A stretch of DNA of 64,000 nt from Chitinophaga arvensicola (GTDB taxonomy: Bacteria; Bacteroidota; Bacteroidia; Chitinophagales; Chitinophagaceae), in contig NZ_FOJG01000002.1 of NCBI RefSeq assembly GCF_900110835.1, forward strand, positions 62,001 to 126,000, read 5' to 3'. The notes under the pieces are model-generated. The model saw only the letters and a program-made list of their open reading frames with translations, was not told the origin of the DNA and ran no database searches. Positions 25,478-34,615 of this stretch are shown here, one piece after another; the first letter of the stretch is position 1, and the number at the start of each line of letters is the position of its first letter. The translations under genes were made by a program, and so were the position numbers.

Positions 25478-26950
25478 TTAAAGTTTACCTCTCCAGTAAG
25501 GAGTTTGTACCAGGGTGAAGTCGTCTTTGAACATATTCGGATCGATAGGCCATAACCAGCCGCCATTTCTGAACTGATCATCCGGGAAATGTTCGTTGTA
25601 ACCATTACCTGCGCCGAGTTTTTTATTGCGCACCAGGTCATAATAAGCCTGACCTTCATAGAAGAGTTCCCGAAGGCGTTCTTCCAGGATGGTGGTTGCG
25701 AGATCATCACCGGTACCGGTGTAAGGATCCAAACCGGCTCTCTTGCGCACCAGGTTAAGCAGTGGCAGCGCGTCTCCGTCTTTATGCAATTTGTTCAGCG
25801 CTTCTGCTCTCAGGAGCATGATATCTGCCAGGCGGAAGATGTTCAGGTTATTGGTCATGCGCGGATCTTTTTTGGTAGCGCCATCTGCATAGGCAATGTT
25901 GGCGTACTTGATGATCTGGCCCTGGTTACCACCCAGTCCGTAAAAGATATCTTTAAACCGGACATCTTTATCAGCGTCGGTGTATATTTTAGAGAGATAA
26001 AATTCACTTACCGGCCACTCGATATAGTTTTTGCCATCGATGAAGGGCATCATCAGCGTTTTACCTGCGCCGGAATTATCCGCCAGGGAAAGGCCTTCTG
26101 ATTGACCATCATTGATATTGATTTCAAAAATCCCTTCGAGTGTTTTGCCGATGAATATTTTCATGTAGTTGGTAGAATCTACTAAACTGTAGCCACCTTT
26201 GGTGATCACTTCATTGGCCGCTGCCTCGCAACCGGCGTAGTCGCCTTTCCACGCCAGAATATGTGCCTGGAGGGCCAATGCAGCACCTTTATTCGCTCTT
26301 ACTGCGCGGTTTGATTCGTCATCGTAGCCAAAGTCAAGATTGGTTTTCGCGATTTCCAGATCGGCCAGGCATTGTCTCCATACGCTGTCGGCCGGACTTC
26401 TCGGAATGTTCTTTGCGCTGGATACATCCAGGTCCGGCGCCAGTTTCAGCGGCACATCTCCCCAGATCCGGCTCATATAGAAGTAAGTATATGCGCGGAG
26501 AAAATAAGCTTCTCCGATCACATGCCTTTTGGTATCGATATTTACAAATTTGTTATCGGCAATGCCCGGCACTTTATTGATGATCAGGTTGATTTGTTGG
26601 AGCAGTTGATAATACTGCTGCCAGTTCCAGTTTTCACTACCCACATTCAGCCCCACAAATTGCCCGTTGGAGATATTGAACATCCCGTTGTCGCGGCTGC
26701 CATCAATGGCCAGTTCACCGGATACTGCATCGCCGTATTTATGCCAGGAATTATCCCGGATCAGGATATTACGCAGTATCGCGTAGGCGCCGGCGAGCGA
26801 TGTTTTGGCATCTGTTTCTGTAGAAAAGTAGGCATTGGTGAAAGTGGAATTATGCGGTTCCTGATCCAGTATTTTTGAACAGGACGACACCAGCGTTGCT
26901 ACTAAAATAACAGCAGCTGCACAAGCGGTATATAAGCGTTGTTTTTTCAT
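25478..26950 (-). CDS. SusD/RagB-family lipoprotein (fasciclin-type PUL)
   Basis: The 490-aa lipoprotein has its lipobox at LVSSC and the SusD fold: NAYFSTETDAKTSLAGAYAILRN near the N-terminus read in two parts, GEAYFLRAYTYFYMSRIWGD in the TPR core, ALQAHILAWKGDYAGCEAA, and the RagB part with LADIMLLRAEALNKL, LVRKRAGLDPY and LEERLRELFYEGQAYYDLVR. It caps the SusC encoded 17 bp upstream. No catalytic gene in the operon reveals the ligand. Confidence 0.95.
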   Translation of the reverse strand: MKKQRLYTACAAAVILVATLVSSCSKILDQEPHNSTFTNAYFSTETDAKTSLAGAYAILRNILIRDNSWHKYGDAVSGELAIDGSRDNGMFNISNGQFVGLNVGSENWNWQQYYQLLQQINLIINKVPGIADNKFVNIDTKRHVIGEAYFLRAYTYFYMSRIWGDVPLKLAPDLDVSSAKNIPRSPADSVWRQCLADLEIAKTNLDFGYDDESNRAVRANKGAALALQAHILAWKGDYAGCEAAANEVITKGGYSLVDSTNYMKIFIGKTLEGIFEININDGQSEGLSLADNSGAGKTLMMPFIDGKNYIEWPVSEFYLSKIYTDADKDVRFKDIFYGLGGNQGQIIKYANIAYADGATKKDPRMTNNLNIFRLADIMLLRAEALNKLHKDGDALPLLNLVRKRAGLDPYTGTGDDLATTILEERLRELFYEGQAYYDLVRNKKLGAGNGYNEHFPDDQFRNGGWLWPIDPNMFKDDFTLVQTPYWRGKL

Positions 26951-26967
26951 GATTTTCTTTTTAATAA

Positions 26968-29900
26968 TTAAAGGCTAATATCCAGTCCCAGTGTGAATTT
27001 TCTGGGAATGGGATAACCACTGCCGCTGTATATTCCAAAAGCATCTACCTGTTCAGGATCAGGTATGTTTTTAGATTGTTTGAAGATGTACACGTTATCT
27101 GCCAGCGCATAGATCCTTAAGCGTCTGAAATGGATCTTATCCAATACTGCCTGATTAAAGGAGTAGGAGAGCGACACATTTTTTACACGGAAATAGGAAC
27201 CGCTTTCAATCCAGGCAGAACTCACCATAGCGTATTTGTAGTGCGTACCATTTACAGAACTGAGACTAGGGAATTCTGCTTTATCGCCCGGATTGCGCCA
27301 GTAGTTGATATTGCTCAGGTCAGGCATCGCGTGTGTGGACAGCGAGTGATACGGATCGGGGTCGCCATCGTCTGTTGGTACCAGTTGGGACAGCTTTCCA
27401 GCGAGGTAATCGTTGAATATTTTACGGCCACCGGTAAAGGTACAGAACACATACAGGGTAAAGCCTTTATAGCTGAACGTGTTACCCAGACCACCGGTTA
27501 TTTTTGGATTAGGATTGCCTGCAGGTACGTAGTCGGTGGCGTCAAGAATGCCGTCGCCGTTGGAGTCCTGCCAGATAGGATCGCCTCCTTTAAACGGATA
27601 GTTATAAAAACTGAGTGGCTGGCCGGTCACCTTGTTTACCGGTACATCTGCATCGGTCAGGTAAATCCCTGTTTTCTTGAACACGTTGTAGGAGTTCAGT
27701 GGTTGTCCCTGGCGCAGCAGGAATTTGTCCAGGTATATATCGCGTCCGCCATTTGGCAGGGAGGTGATGAGGTTATCGTTGTGTGCAAGGTTTAATAAAG
27801 CCTGCCACTGGAATTTGGAAGATGGTTTCAGCACGTTGGCAATCAGCTGCAATTCTATCCCGGTGTTGCGTATGCCAATAGCATTTGCCGTAAGCACGGA
27901 ATAGCCGGTGGTAACAGGTACATTCAGATTGAAGATACCGCCGTTGGTATTCTTGATATAGGCATCGGCTACGATGTTGAAGCGCCCGTTGTAGAGGGTG
28001 GCATCCAGCCCGACGTTGGTTTGCGTGTTCTTTTCCCAGCTGAGGCTATTATTGGTCAGGCCTTTGTTAAAGTCGAGCGATACCGCAGGTATGCCGTTGT
28101 AAGCAAAGGCGTAGTTGTTGCCGGTAGCAGGATTGTTACTGCCAGGGAAGTTACCCGCACCGATGCGGTAAGTGTTATAGGAAAGATAGTTATCTCCTCC
28201 ATCCGGTTGACGGCCGGTTACACCATAGCTGGCGCGTAATTTCAGGAGGGTAAGCCAGTTGCTGGCAGATTTCAGGGCTGGTTCATCGCTGATTACCCAA
28301 CCACCGGATACAGAAGGGAAGTAGCCCCAACGGTTATTCTTACCAAAGCGGGAAGAGGCATCTGCCGTAATTACAGCCGATAACAGGTAGCGTTCTTTAT
28401 AACCATAGTTGGCTCTTAAGAAGAGCGACTGGATACCACTTTGTAACAGATCGGAGCGGGTATCCGCCAGGTTCCTGTTCAGTACTGTTACCGTACGGAT
28501 CTGATCATTGGGTATACCAATGGCAGACGACTGGGTAGCCCTGTATTCCCAGTACTCCGTGTTTTGGCCTGCGAGGAAGTTGAACCGGTGGTCGTTATTT
28601 AAGGTAGTAGTGTACTGGATGGTATTGCTCATCAGGTAGTTGTTGGATTTATCCACAAAACTGCTGGCCTTACCGGTACCATCTCTTCTTACTGCACCAG
28701 GTGTATAGGAATCCATCCGGCTGTTGGTTTGCGTAAAGGAGATGACGGTAGTGAAGTTGAATTTATTGGAGATCTTCCATTCAATGATAGGACTGATAGA
28801 CAGGTTATCATTGCTGTTTTGATCGGTATTGTTGGTATTGTTTCCGAAGATAAAATCTTTATTCGCCGGTGTCATGTACAGCAGGCTGGTAGGTAATGCA
28901 TTGGAGGCATAATACCCGCCGTTAAACGGACCAAAGCCGCCGGAGAGATCATTGATAGATCTGGGACGGTCTATCCTTGAATAACGGATCTGTGTGTTGA
29001 TCTGTACGTTGGGAGAGAGGGTAAGCCCGGTGCTGCCGCTGAAGCTATAACGTTTCAGACCGGATTTCCGGATGATACCCTGTTCATCGTAGTAGTTGAG
29101 GCCATAACGGTAATTGATCAGGTTATTACCACCGGAAATAGAGAGATCGTAATTATCTACGCGACCGGTCTGGTACATGCCGCCCTGGTAATCGTTGGCG
29201 TTATTGAAGGCCGGATTAAGACTGTCGGTCAGTACCTGCGGAATATTCCTCATATTGCCCCAGTTGCCATAGTGCTGGATCAGTTCCATTTTTGCGCGGC
29301 GCTCTTCTGCGCCAATCAGCACTTTGCTCAGTTGCGGCATTTCGGTGAAACCGTGGTAGGTAGCAAAGTCCAGTTTCGGTTTGCCGGAAATACCTCTTTT
29401 TGTTTTGATGATGATGACCCCGCCGGCGCCTCTGGAACCATAGATCGCGGCAGCAGAAGCATCTTTCAGGATATCTATACTTTGAATATCGTTGATGGAT
29501 ATACCGGCCATTACATCGGTATTGGTACCGGAGCCGTAGTTGATGGCGGCAATGTCTTCCGTGGTTTGCGGTACGCCGTCGATCACATAGAGGGGACCGC
29601 TCAATGCGCGGGCCAGGCTGGTTTTACCATCTGCACTGGTGAAGTCGCTGTTGATGTTACGGCTTACAGCGGTATTACCGCGCATCACCACATTACTTCT
29701 GATACCGGGTTCGCCGGAGTAGTTCTGTACATCCAGACCGGGTGCGCGTCCCTGCAGCAAGGCGTCAAAAGTAGGGGTGGGTACGTCCATCAATGTTTTC
29801 GGATTAATGGAAGTAACCGCTGCAGTTACCGTCTTCCGGGAAGCTTCCTGGTAACCGATGATCACCACATCTTTCAGATTTTTTTTGTCGACAGGTAAAG

Positions 29901-30228
29901 TCACACGAAGATGTGCATTGCTTTCCTTTACCGCAACAGAATAAGGCAGATAACCCATCATACTGAAGGTGAGGGTGGCGCCCGGGTTCATTTTAAGCGT
30001 GAAACTACCATCTGTGGTGGTAATGGCGCCGGATTTGGTATCTGAAATGCTGACAGATACGCCCGGCAGGGGATTGCCATCTGAGCCATCCTTCACGATG
30101 CCTGATACGGTGATCTGCGTGGAGGCAGATTTTACCTGTGCATTGCCTGCAAGACACAGGAAGGTAAGGCAGAACGTTAACAACATAACAGCGCCGTTAC
30201 GGCTGTTTTGTGTAAAATTAACAGTCAT
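26968..30228 (-). CDS. SusC/RagA-family TonB-dependent transporter (fasciclin-type PUL)
   Basis: The 1086-aa protein has a signal peptide (ending LAGNAQV), a carboxypeptidase-regulatory-like domain (SGIVKDGSDGNPLPGVSVSI), a TonB-box region (LKDVVIIGYQEASRK), a plug (SGPLYVIDGVPQT, IDILKDASAAAIYGSRGAGG) and a long barrel ending RKFTLGLDISL. It has no STN domain. First gene of the minus-strand operon SusC-SusD-FAS1-DUF5007-like. Its 5' flank is an unusually long 678-bp noncoding stretch with degenerate repeats. Confidence 0.95.
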   Translation of the reverse strand: MTVNFTQNSRNGAVMLLTFCLTFLCLAGNAQVKSASTQITVSGIVKDGSDGNPLPGVSVSISDTKSGAITTTDGSFTLKMNPGATLTFSMMGYLPYSVAVKESNAHLRVTLPVDKKNLKDVVIIGYQEASRKTVTAAVTSINPKTLMDVPTPTFDALLQGRAPGLDVQNYSGEPGIRSNVVMRGNTAVSRNINSDFTSADGKTSLARALSGPLYVIDGVPQTTEDIAAINYGSGTNTDVMAGISINDIQSIDILKDASAAAIYGSRGAGGVIIIKTKRGISGKPKLDFATYHGFTEMPQLSKVLIGAEERRAKMELIQHYGNWGNMRNIPQVLTDSLNPAFNNANDYQGGMYQTGRVDNYDLSISGGNNLINYRYGLNYYDEQGIIRKSGLKRYSFSGSTGLTLSPNVQINTQIRYSRIDRPRSINDLSGGFGPFNGGYYASNALPTSLLYMTPANKDFIFGNNTNNTDQNSNDNLSISPIIEWKISNKFNFTTVISFTQTNSRMDSYTPGAVRRDGTGKASSFVDKSNNYLMSNTIQYTTTLNNDHRFNFLAGQNTEYWEYRATQSSAIGIPNDQIRTVTVLNRNLADTRSDLLQSGIQSLFLRANYGYKERYLLSAVITADASSRFGKNNRWGYFPSVSGGWVISDEPALKSASNWLTLLKLRASYGVTGRQPDGGDNYLSYNTYRIGAGNFPGSNNPATGNNYAFAYNGIPAVSLDFNKGLTNNSLSWEKNTQTNVGLDATLYNGRFNIVADAYIKNTNGGIFNLNVPVTTGYSVLTANAIGIRNTGIELQLIANVLKPSSKFQWQALLNLAHNDNLITSLPNGGRDIYLDKFLLRQGQPLNSYNVFKKTGIYLTDADVPVNKVTGQPLSFYNYPFKGGDPIWQDSNGDGILDATDYVPAGNPNPKITGGLGNTFSYKGFTLYVFCTFTGGRKIFNDYLAGKLSQLVPTDDGDPDPYHSLSTHAMPDLSNINYWRNPGDKAEFPSLSSVNGTHYKYAMVSSAWIESGSYFRVKNVSLSYSFNQAVLDKIHFRRLRIYALADNVYIFKQSKNIPDPEQVDAFGIYSGSGYPIPRKFTLGLDISL

Positions 30229-30906
30229 GTAATTTGGTTTGAACTGATGAAATGATACTGGAATGCTGATTAACCAGTTGTTGTTACGATATTGGCTGAA
30301 TTAAAAATTGGTTGAATAATGATACAGGCTCGCTCTTTCCCGGAATGTCCGCTATAGCAGGCAGACTCGCCGGAATGAATTAGCAATAAATAAAGCCGGA
30401 AGAGCAGGTATAAAATGACTGCTTCCTGCATACTTTGGTTGACTGTGTTTAAGTAAATCTGATAATGCTCTGCTGTTGGTATTTAAATTTTGGTTTGTTA
30501 TAATCTGGTTGAATGTGTTTAATGCAATGCCGTTATAATCCCGTTAAATTGTTTAATCCGAATAAAAACCAGTGCTCAGCTGTCGGTAAATTTTGGTTCG
30601 ATCCCGTATTTGTGCTAAATCGATTTTATAAATAAGTCACAGGCGTTGAATATGAGGATGAAATTAGTATGAAGGAGAAAAATAACTTGTTAATGAAATT
30701 TAAAAGATTGTAAACAATGTTAAAAGCAGCTGTTTTTGGAGAAGGGGTAAAAGATACACTTGCAGCGGATTTGCGGTGGTAAAGATAATATTTTTCGGGT
30801 TAGCGGAGGCCGTATTTTCCGTAAAGCGGAAACTGCTTTTTTAATAGACGTTTAATACATTGTTAAAATTATATATATTTACGGGTAGTTAATACACCTA
30901 TCCTAA
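30229..30906. repeat. 678-bp AT-rich gap with degenerate TTTGGTT-type repeats
   Basis: No credible gene on either strand. The motif (A/T)TTTGGTT or a close variant recurs near 30231, 30305, 30432, 30488, 30502 and 30590. Two longer pairs are visible: GGTTGACTGTGTTTAA (30435) with GGTTGAATGTGTTTAA (30504), and TGCTCTGCTGTTGGTA (about 30467) with TGCTCAGCTGTCGGTA (about 30573), the latter each followed by AATTTTGGTT. The region separates the divergent SusC gene from the secreted protein at 30916 and may hold regulator sites or decayed sequence. Confidence 0.45.
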
Positions 30907-30915
30907 ATGATACCT

Positions 30916-31419
30916 ATGAAAAAATGCTACTTACTTTTCAGCATACTGCTGATCATCTGGGGTATTCCCACTTTTGCGCAACAAGGACCCAACCCGGGCA
31001 GCAGGGCCAAAGCGGCGGCTGTTTTCACAAAACTGCTCAATGATGCAGCCAGCGCTTATCCGCCGGAGTTATCAAATTTAACGGAGTCGATGGCAAAAAT
31101 TGAATCGTCTTTCCGCGTAAACGAAGAAGGGATCTTATCGGTTACCTTCCGCTACCCGGTTGAAAACAGCTACAGCCTGTACCGGCTAACGGCGCCCGTC
31201 AGCGCTATTAAAGGCATTTTCTATGATTACTATATCGGGCTGGAGTTCGCCGCCAACGTGGTAAAAATAGAAGAGAGCGACAAGGGAAGCAGGGAACTGA
31301 AAGAGAACAACACACTGGCGCTTTTCCATATTGCCCGGCCGGGCGACGGACCAGAAGGAGAAAAGCTTAAAATAAAGATGGAACAGGCCCTGCAGGTATT
31401 CCAGGAAAATTATAAATAG
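30916..31419 (+). CDS. Secreted protein of unknown function, 167 aa
   Basis: Starting at ATG 30916 gives the signal peptide MKKCYLLFSILLIIWGIPTFA; an ATG nine bases earlier is in frame. The mature part is short and soluble: an amphipathic helix (SRAKAAAVFTKLLNDAASA), several strands (ILSVTFRYP, YSLYRLTAPVSAIKGIFYDYYIG) and a C-terminal helix (KLKIKMEQALQVFQENYK). I do not recognise the family. It stands alone and is followed by a strong terminator. Confidence 0.7.
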   Translation: MKKCYLLFSILLIIWGIPTFAQQGPNPGSRAKAAAVFTKLLNDAASAYPPELSNLTESMAKIESSFRVNEEGILSVTFRYPVENSYSLYRLTAPVSAIKGIFYDYYIGLEFAANVVKIEESDKGSRELKENNTLALFHIARPGDGPEGEKLKIKMEQALQVFQENYK

Positions 31420-31442
31420 CCGCCTGCCACCTTTGAGAAAGT

Positions 31443-31484
31443 TATGTTAAAAAAACGATCCTGTTCCAACAGGATCGTTTTTTT
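31443..31484 (+). terminator. Strong terminator
   Basis: Stem CGATCCTGTT/AACAGGATCG with a 2-nt loop, flanked by A-run and T-run, so it extends to 17 bp when the A/T pairs are counted. It follows the 30916 gene by about 25 bp. Confidence 0.88.
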
Positions 31485-31523
31485 AATAGCGCCAGCTTAT
31501 ATTTATCCGGTAAACACGGTAGC

Positions 31524-31826
31524 ATGAAAATCCTGTTCCACTATTATAAATCCCTGCATAGTTTCAATATCCCATTTTCTCTTCTGGTAAGTTTGTTTGG
31601 GCTGATAGGACCCAATAAACTGGAAAATGTGATGCAGAATTTTTTCATCTCCCTCATGACCGGTGGCTTCCTGCTGTCTGTATTTTTTTACGGATTGGTA
31701 TTTGAAAACAGGTATTATTTCTATTACAATAAAGGTTATTCCAAAATGCGGCTGATCACCTGGTCGTATCTCCTGAACCTTTTACCACTCCTCGTTTACG
31801 CGCTGATAAAAATTTTCGGGCTATGA
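31524..31826 (+). CDS. Small membrane protein coupled to an ABC ATPase, 100 aa
   Basis: This protein has three hydrophobic segments (about residues 14-28, 39-58 and 77-97) separated by short polar loops (GPNKLENVMQN, YYNKGYSKMR). It overlaps the ABC ATPase gene by four bases (ATGA), so the two are translationally coupled. It may be a minimal permease subunit or a membrane anchor for the ATPase; normal ABC-2 permeases have six helices, so it would need to oligomerise. I do not recognise the family. Confidence 0.7.
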   Translation: MKILFHYYKSLHSFNIPFSLLVSLFGLIGPNKLENVMQNFFISLMTGGFLLSVFFYGLVFENRYYFYYNKGYSKMRLITWSYLLNLLPLLVYALIKIFGL

Positions 31827-32515
31827 TTAAAAATGAGTTACATGCTGATAGTGTTTTTAAGTATATCAATGGCAGGGAGCTGCTGACCGATTGTTTTTTG
31901 CGATGTGAAACCGGCGAAGTGGTGGGTATTTTAGGGAGAAATGGTTGCGGGAAATCTACCTTTCTGAAAATCATTTTTGGTACCGTCGACTGCCACCATA
32001 AATATGTTAGTATCAATGGCAAAAGATATGAGGCGCCCTACAAAACCGCAGGATTGATGGCCTATCTGCCACAACAGCCATTTTTACCAGGAACTTTAAC
32101 GGTGAGGGAAGTGATTGATGTATTTACAGACAGTGAGGACGAAAAAAACAACGTGTCAGATGATGAATATATCAGGCCGCATCTTTCCCAGAAAGTAAAT
32201 GCACTTTCCGGAGGAGAGCGACGCTACCTGGAAATATTGCTGCTGGTAAATTCTGCTGCCGCGTTTATATTGCTGGATGAGCCTTTCAACGCCCTCGATC
32301 CGTTAACCAAAGAGCGCGTGATGCTACTGATCCACGCATACAGAAGCAAGAAAGGATTTATTATTACAGACCACGACTACCGGCATATTATTGCTGCCAG
32401 CGACCGCATCATCCTGGTAGCAAACGGGAGTTTTCAGCATATTCATGCCTTAACGGAACTGGAAGACAAGCATTATCTTCCGCCGGGGAGCCTGGCGTTT
32501 TCCGGGTTGATATAA
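31823..32515 (+). CDS. ABC transporter ATP-binding protein
   Basis: The 230-aa ATPase has Walker A GRNGCGKST (about residue 37), Q-loop LPQQPFLPG, signature LSGGERR (near 128), Walker B FILLDEP (near 150) and the switch His in ITDHDYRH. The size is that of a stand-alone nucleotide-binding domain. It begins inside the stop codon of the 100-aa membrane protein gene, its only candidate transport partner here. Substrate cannot be told; small ATPase/membrane pairs of this kind in Bacteroidota are often peptide or antibiotic exporters. Confidence 0.9.
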   Translation: MIKNELHADSVFKYINGRELLTDCFLRCETGEVVGILGRNGCGKSTFLKIIFGTVDCHHKYVSINGKRYEAPYKTAGLMAYLPQQPFLPGTLTVREVIDVFTDSEDEKNNVSDDEYIRPHLSQKVNALSGGERRYLEILLLVNSAAAFILLDEPFNALDPLTKERVMLLIHAYRSKKGFIITDHDYRHIIAASDRIILVANGSFQHIHALTELEDKHYLPPGSLAFSGLI

Positions 32516-32598
32516 AACTGGCCGGTATACGATCACGCCTATACGGGGGCAGAAATGATACTGCCCGCAATACATTTATCAGTAAAAAAGCAAAGTAT

Positions 32599-33762
32599 AT
32601 GAATAAAAAGCGTGTATTGACAAGCATGTTGGTATGGTGTTGTTTGATAGCATCCGGACAGGTGAAGCCAACGCCCGTATTTGTTTCGGGACAGGATGGA
32701 CATGCCAGCTACCGGATTCCGGCTATCGTTTCTTTACCCGGAGGGCAGCTGCTCGCCTTTGCAGAAGGCAGGGTAAAAGACTCGGACGATTTCGGTGATA
32801 TTAATATCGTCATGAAACGCAGCAGCGACCACGGTAAAACCTGGTCGGCTTTAACGCAGGTGGCGGACTACGATACGATGCAGGCCGGTAATCCGGCTCC
32901 GGTCGTGGATCTCACCGATCCTGATTTTCCCGGTGGCCGCATTTTTCTGTTCTATAATACAGGCAATAATCATGAGGGACAGGTGCGCAAAGGAAAAGGG
33001 TATCGGGAAGTATGGTACATTACCTCCACAGACGGAGGGGGTACCTGGTCTGTACCGGTGAATATTACCACGCAGGTACATCGTCCGCTTCAACCGGCAG
33101 TGAATCCGGCCTGGAATTTTCCGGAAGATTGGAGAAGCTATGCCAATACACCGGGACATGCGATGCAATTTAGCCGTGGACAATACAAAGGGCGTATCTA
33201 TGTAGCAGCCAATCACTCTGCGGGCACGCCCAAAAAAAGATTTGAAGATTATCAGGCGCATGGTTATTATACCGATGATCACGGGAAAACTTTTCATCTC
33301 GGGGCTTCCCTGCCAATGCCTGGCTCCAATGAGGCTACTGCCACGGAGTTATCTCACGGAAAATTAATGATCAATACCCGTAATCAGCGTGGTGATGTAA
33401 AAGCCCGGTTGGTGGGTATCAGCGCCGATGGCGGCGCCAGCTGGGAACGTACTTATACCGACCCGCAGCTGCCGGACCCGGTTTGCGAAGGAAGTTTGCT
33501 CAACATCGGCTGGAAAAAGAACAAAGCCATACTGGCTTTTTGTAATGCGGCAGACACAACAACCCGCGATAACCTTACCCTGCGTATCAGTTATGATGAA
33601 GGACGCACCTGGCCGGGCAAATATGTGATAGCTGCCAGTGGTAAAGCTATACCCAGCTATGCTGCCTATTCAGATATTGTGAAAATAGATGAACAGCATA
33701 TCGGGGTATTGTATGAAGCAGATAATTATACGAAGATTGTTTTTGTACCACAATCACTGTAA
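32599..33762 (+). CDS. GH33-family exo-alpha-sialidase, secreted
   Basis: The 387-aa protein has a signal peptide (ending IASGQ) and a six-bladed sialidase propeller. The first of the arginine triad lies in YRIPAI; four Asp-box repeats are seen (SSDHGKTW, STDGGGTW, SADGGASW, SYDEGRTW). Further triad arginines are likely in NTRNQRG and LTLRIS. The nucleophile Tyr is likely in AAYSDI and the partner Glu in GSNEATATEL. It would release terminal sialic acid from glycoconjugates in the periplasm or outside. It stands outside the SusCD loci, 83 bp after the ABC gene, and no sialic-acid catabolic genes are visible. Confidence 0.92.
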   Translation: MNKKRVLTSMLVWCCLIASGQVKPTPVFVSGQDGHASYRIPAIVSLPGGQLLAFAEGRVKDSDDFGDINIVMKRSSDHGKTWSALTQVADYDTMQAGNPAPVVDLTDPDFPGGRIFLFYNTGNNHEGQVRKGKGYREVWYITSTDGGGTWSVPVNITTQVHRPLQPAVNPAWNFPEDWRSYANTPGHAMQFSRGQYKGRIYVAANHSAGTPKKRFEDYQAHGYYTDDHGKTFHLGASLPMPGSNEATATELSHGKLMINTRNQRGDVKARLVGISADGGASWERTYTDPQLPDPVCEGSLLNIGWKKNKAILAFCNAADTTTRDNLTLRISYDEGRTWPGKYVIAASGKAIPSYAAYSDIVKIDEQHIGVLYEADNYTKIVFVPQSL

Positions 33763-33770
33763 AACGTCCA

Positions 33771-33799
33771 TGGGCTGACCCTGATGAAGGGTCAGCCCA
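33771..33799. terminator. Bidirectional hairpin between sialidase and XRE-S24 genes
   Basis: Twelve-bp perfect GC-rich stem (33771-33782 with 33788-33799, loop of 5) followed by TTTT, eight bases after the sialidase stop, between convergent genes. Confidence 0.78.
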
Positions 33800-33825
33800 T
33801 TTTCCGGGTAGCATCCGTCCGGAAA

Positions 33826-34572
33826 TTAGTTCAGCTCGGGCAGTTGCTTGCTCAGGTAGCCGATGAAAGTCCAGATCTCCAGTACTTCATCTATGTTCAC
33901 CACCGTCGTTTCATATTGACTGTTCAGCGAATGCAGCGATAACGTACCATTCTTTTTGATATGGTTGCCTACTACTTTGAAAACGATTTCTTCTTCTCCG
34001 CCTTTCAGCACCAGTACACAGGCCGTATTGTTTTTTAAATGCGACCAGTCCTGCAGGTACTGTGCAATGATATGGCTGCCATCCGGGATGGGTTCCATAG
34101 AATCGCCGCTGATGGGGAACATGCGGATGGTTTTTCCTCTTGGCAGATCCGGCAGGGTAAACTTCGGCAATCCGGCTATAAAGGACGGATCGCTGAATCC
34201 ACTACGGTAGCCTGCTTTGGCACGTGCCGGCACAAACTCCATATTTTCTTCGTTGCTGTTATCTACCGTAATCGGAAGAATCCGTATATGCCTGCCCGTG
34301 AGATCTATTTTGTTGCCGGCTTCCAGCTCCATCAATTGCCCTTCGGGCAGCTGCGACAGATCTGTTTTTACCAGCAGATCGATGTCTATTTTGAAGTAGC
34401 CGGAAATCAATACCAGGTCTTCCATCCGTGGGTTGCGCGTTTTACCGCTTTCCTGGGCGGTGATCTTGTTGCGGTTCAGCCCCAGCAGGTCAGATAAATG
34501 CTGTTGTGAGATCTTTTGTCGTGTCCGTAATAATTTAAGATTAGCGGCCCAGAAAAGGGGCTGTTTGTCCAT
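33826..34572 (-). CDS. XRE-type regulator fused to a LexA/UmuD-like S24 peptidase domain
   Basis: The 248-aa protein has an N-terminal Cro/C1 HTH (LKLLRTRQKISQQHLSDLLG, residues about 12-65) and a C-terminal S24 domain. The catalytic Ser158 is in SGDSMEP and Lys199 in EIVFKVV. An Ala-Gly pair at 120-121 (KAGYRSG) sits where LexA/UmuD-like proteins cleave themselves. Such regulators are inactivated by RecA-stimulated or spontaneous self-cleavage. It has its own promoter (34616-34623). No phage genes are near, so the target is unknown; self-control is likely. Confidence 0.88.
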   Translation of the reverse strand: MDKQPLFWAANLKLLRTRQKISQQHLSDLLGLNRNKITAQESGKTRNPRMEDLVLISGYFKIDIDLLVKTDLSQLPEGQLMELEAGNKIDLTGRHIRILPITVDNSNEENMEFVPARAKAGYRSGFSDPSFIAGLPKFTLPDLPRGKTIRMFPISGDSMEPIPDGSHIIAQYLQDWSHLKNNTACVLVLKGGEEEIVFKVVGNHIKKNGTLSLHSLNSQYETTVVNIDEVLEIWTFIGYLSKQLPELN

Positions 34573-34615
34573 GTATTATATATTTACAATAAGTTATATT
34601 TATAATTAACAAGGA

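Noticed and set aside
30670-30714. 14-codon ORF (MKEKNNLL...) in the 678-bp gap
   Set aside because: AT-rich sequence of this kind produces such frames by chance; nothing supports expression.
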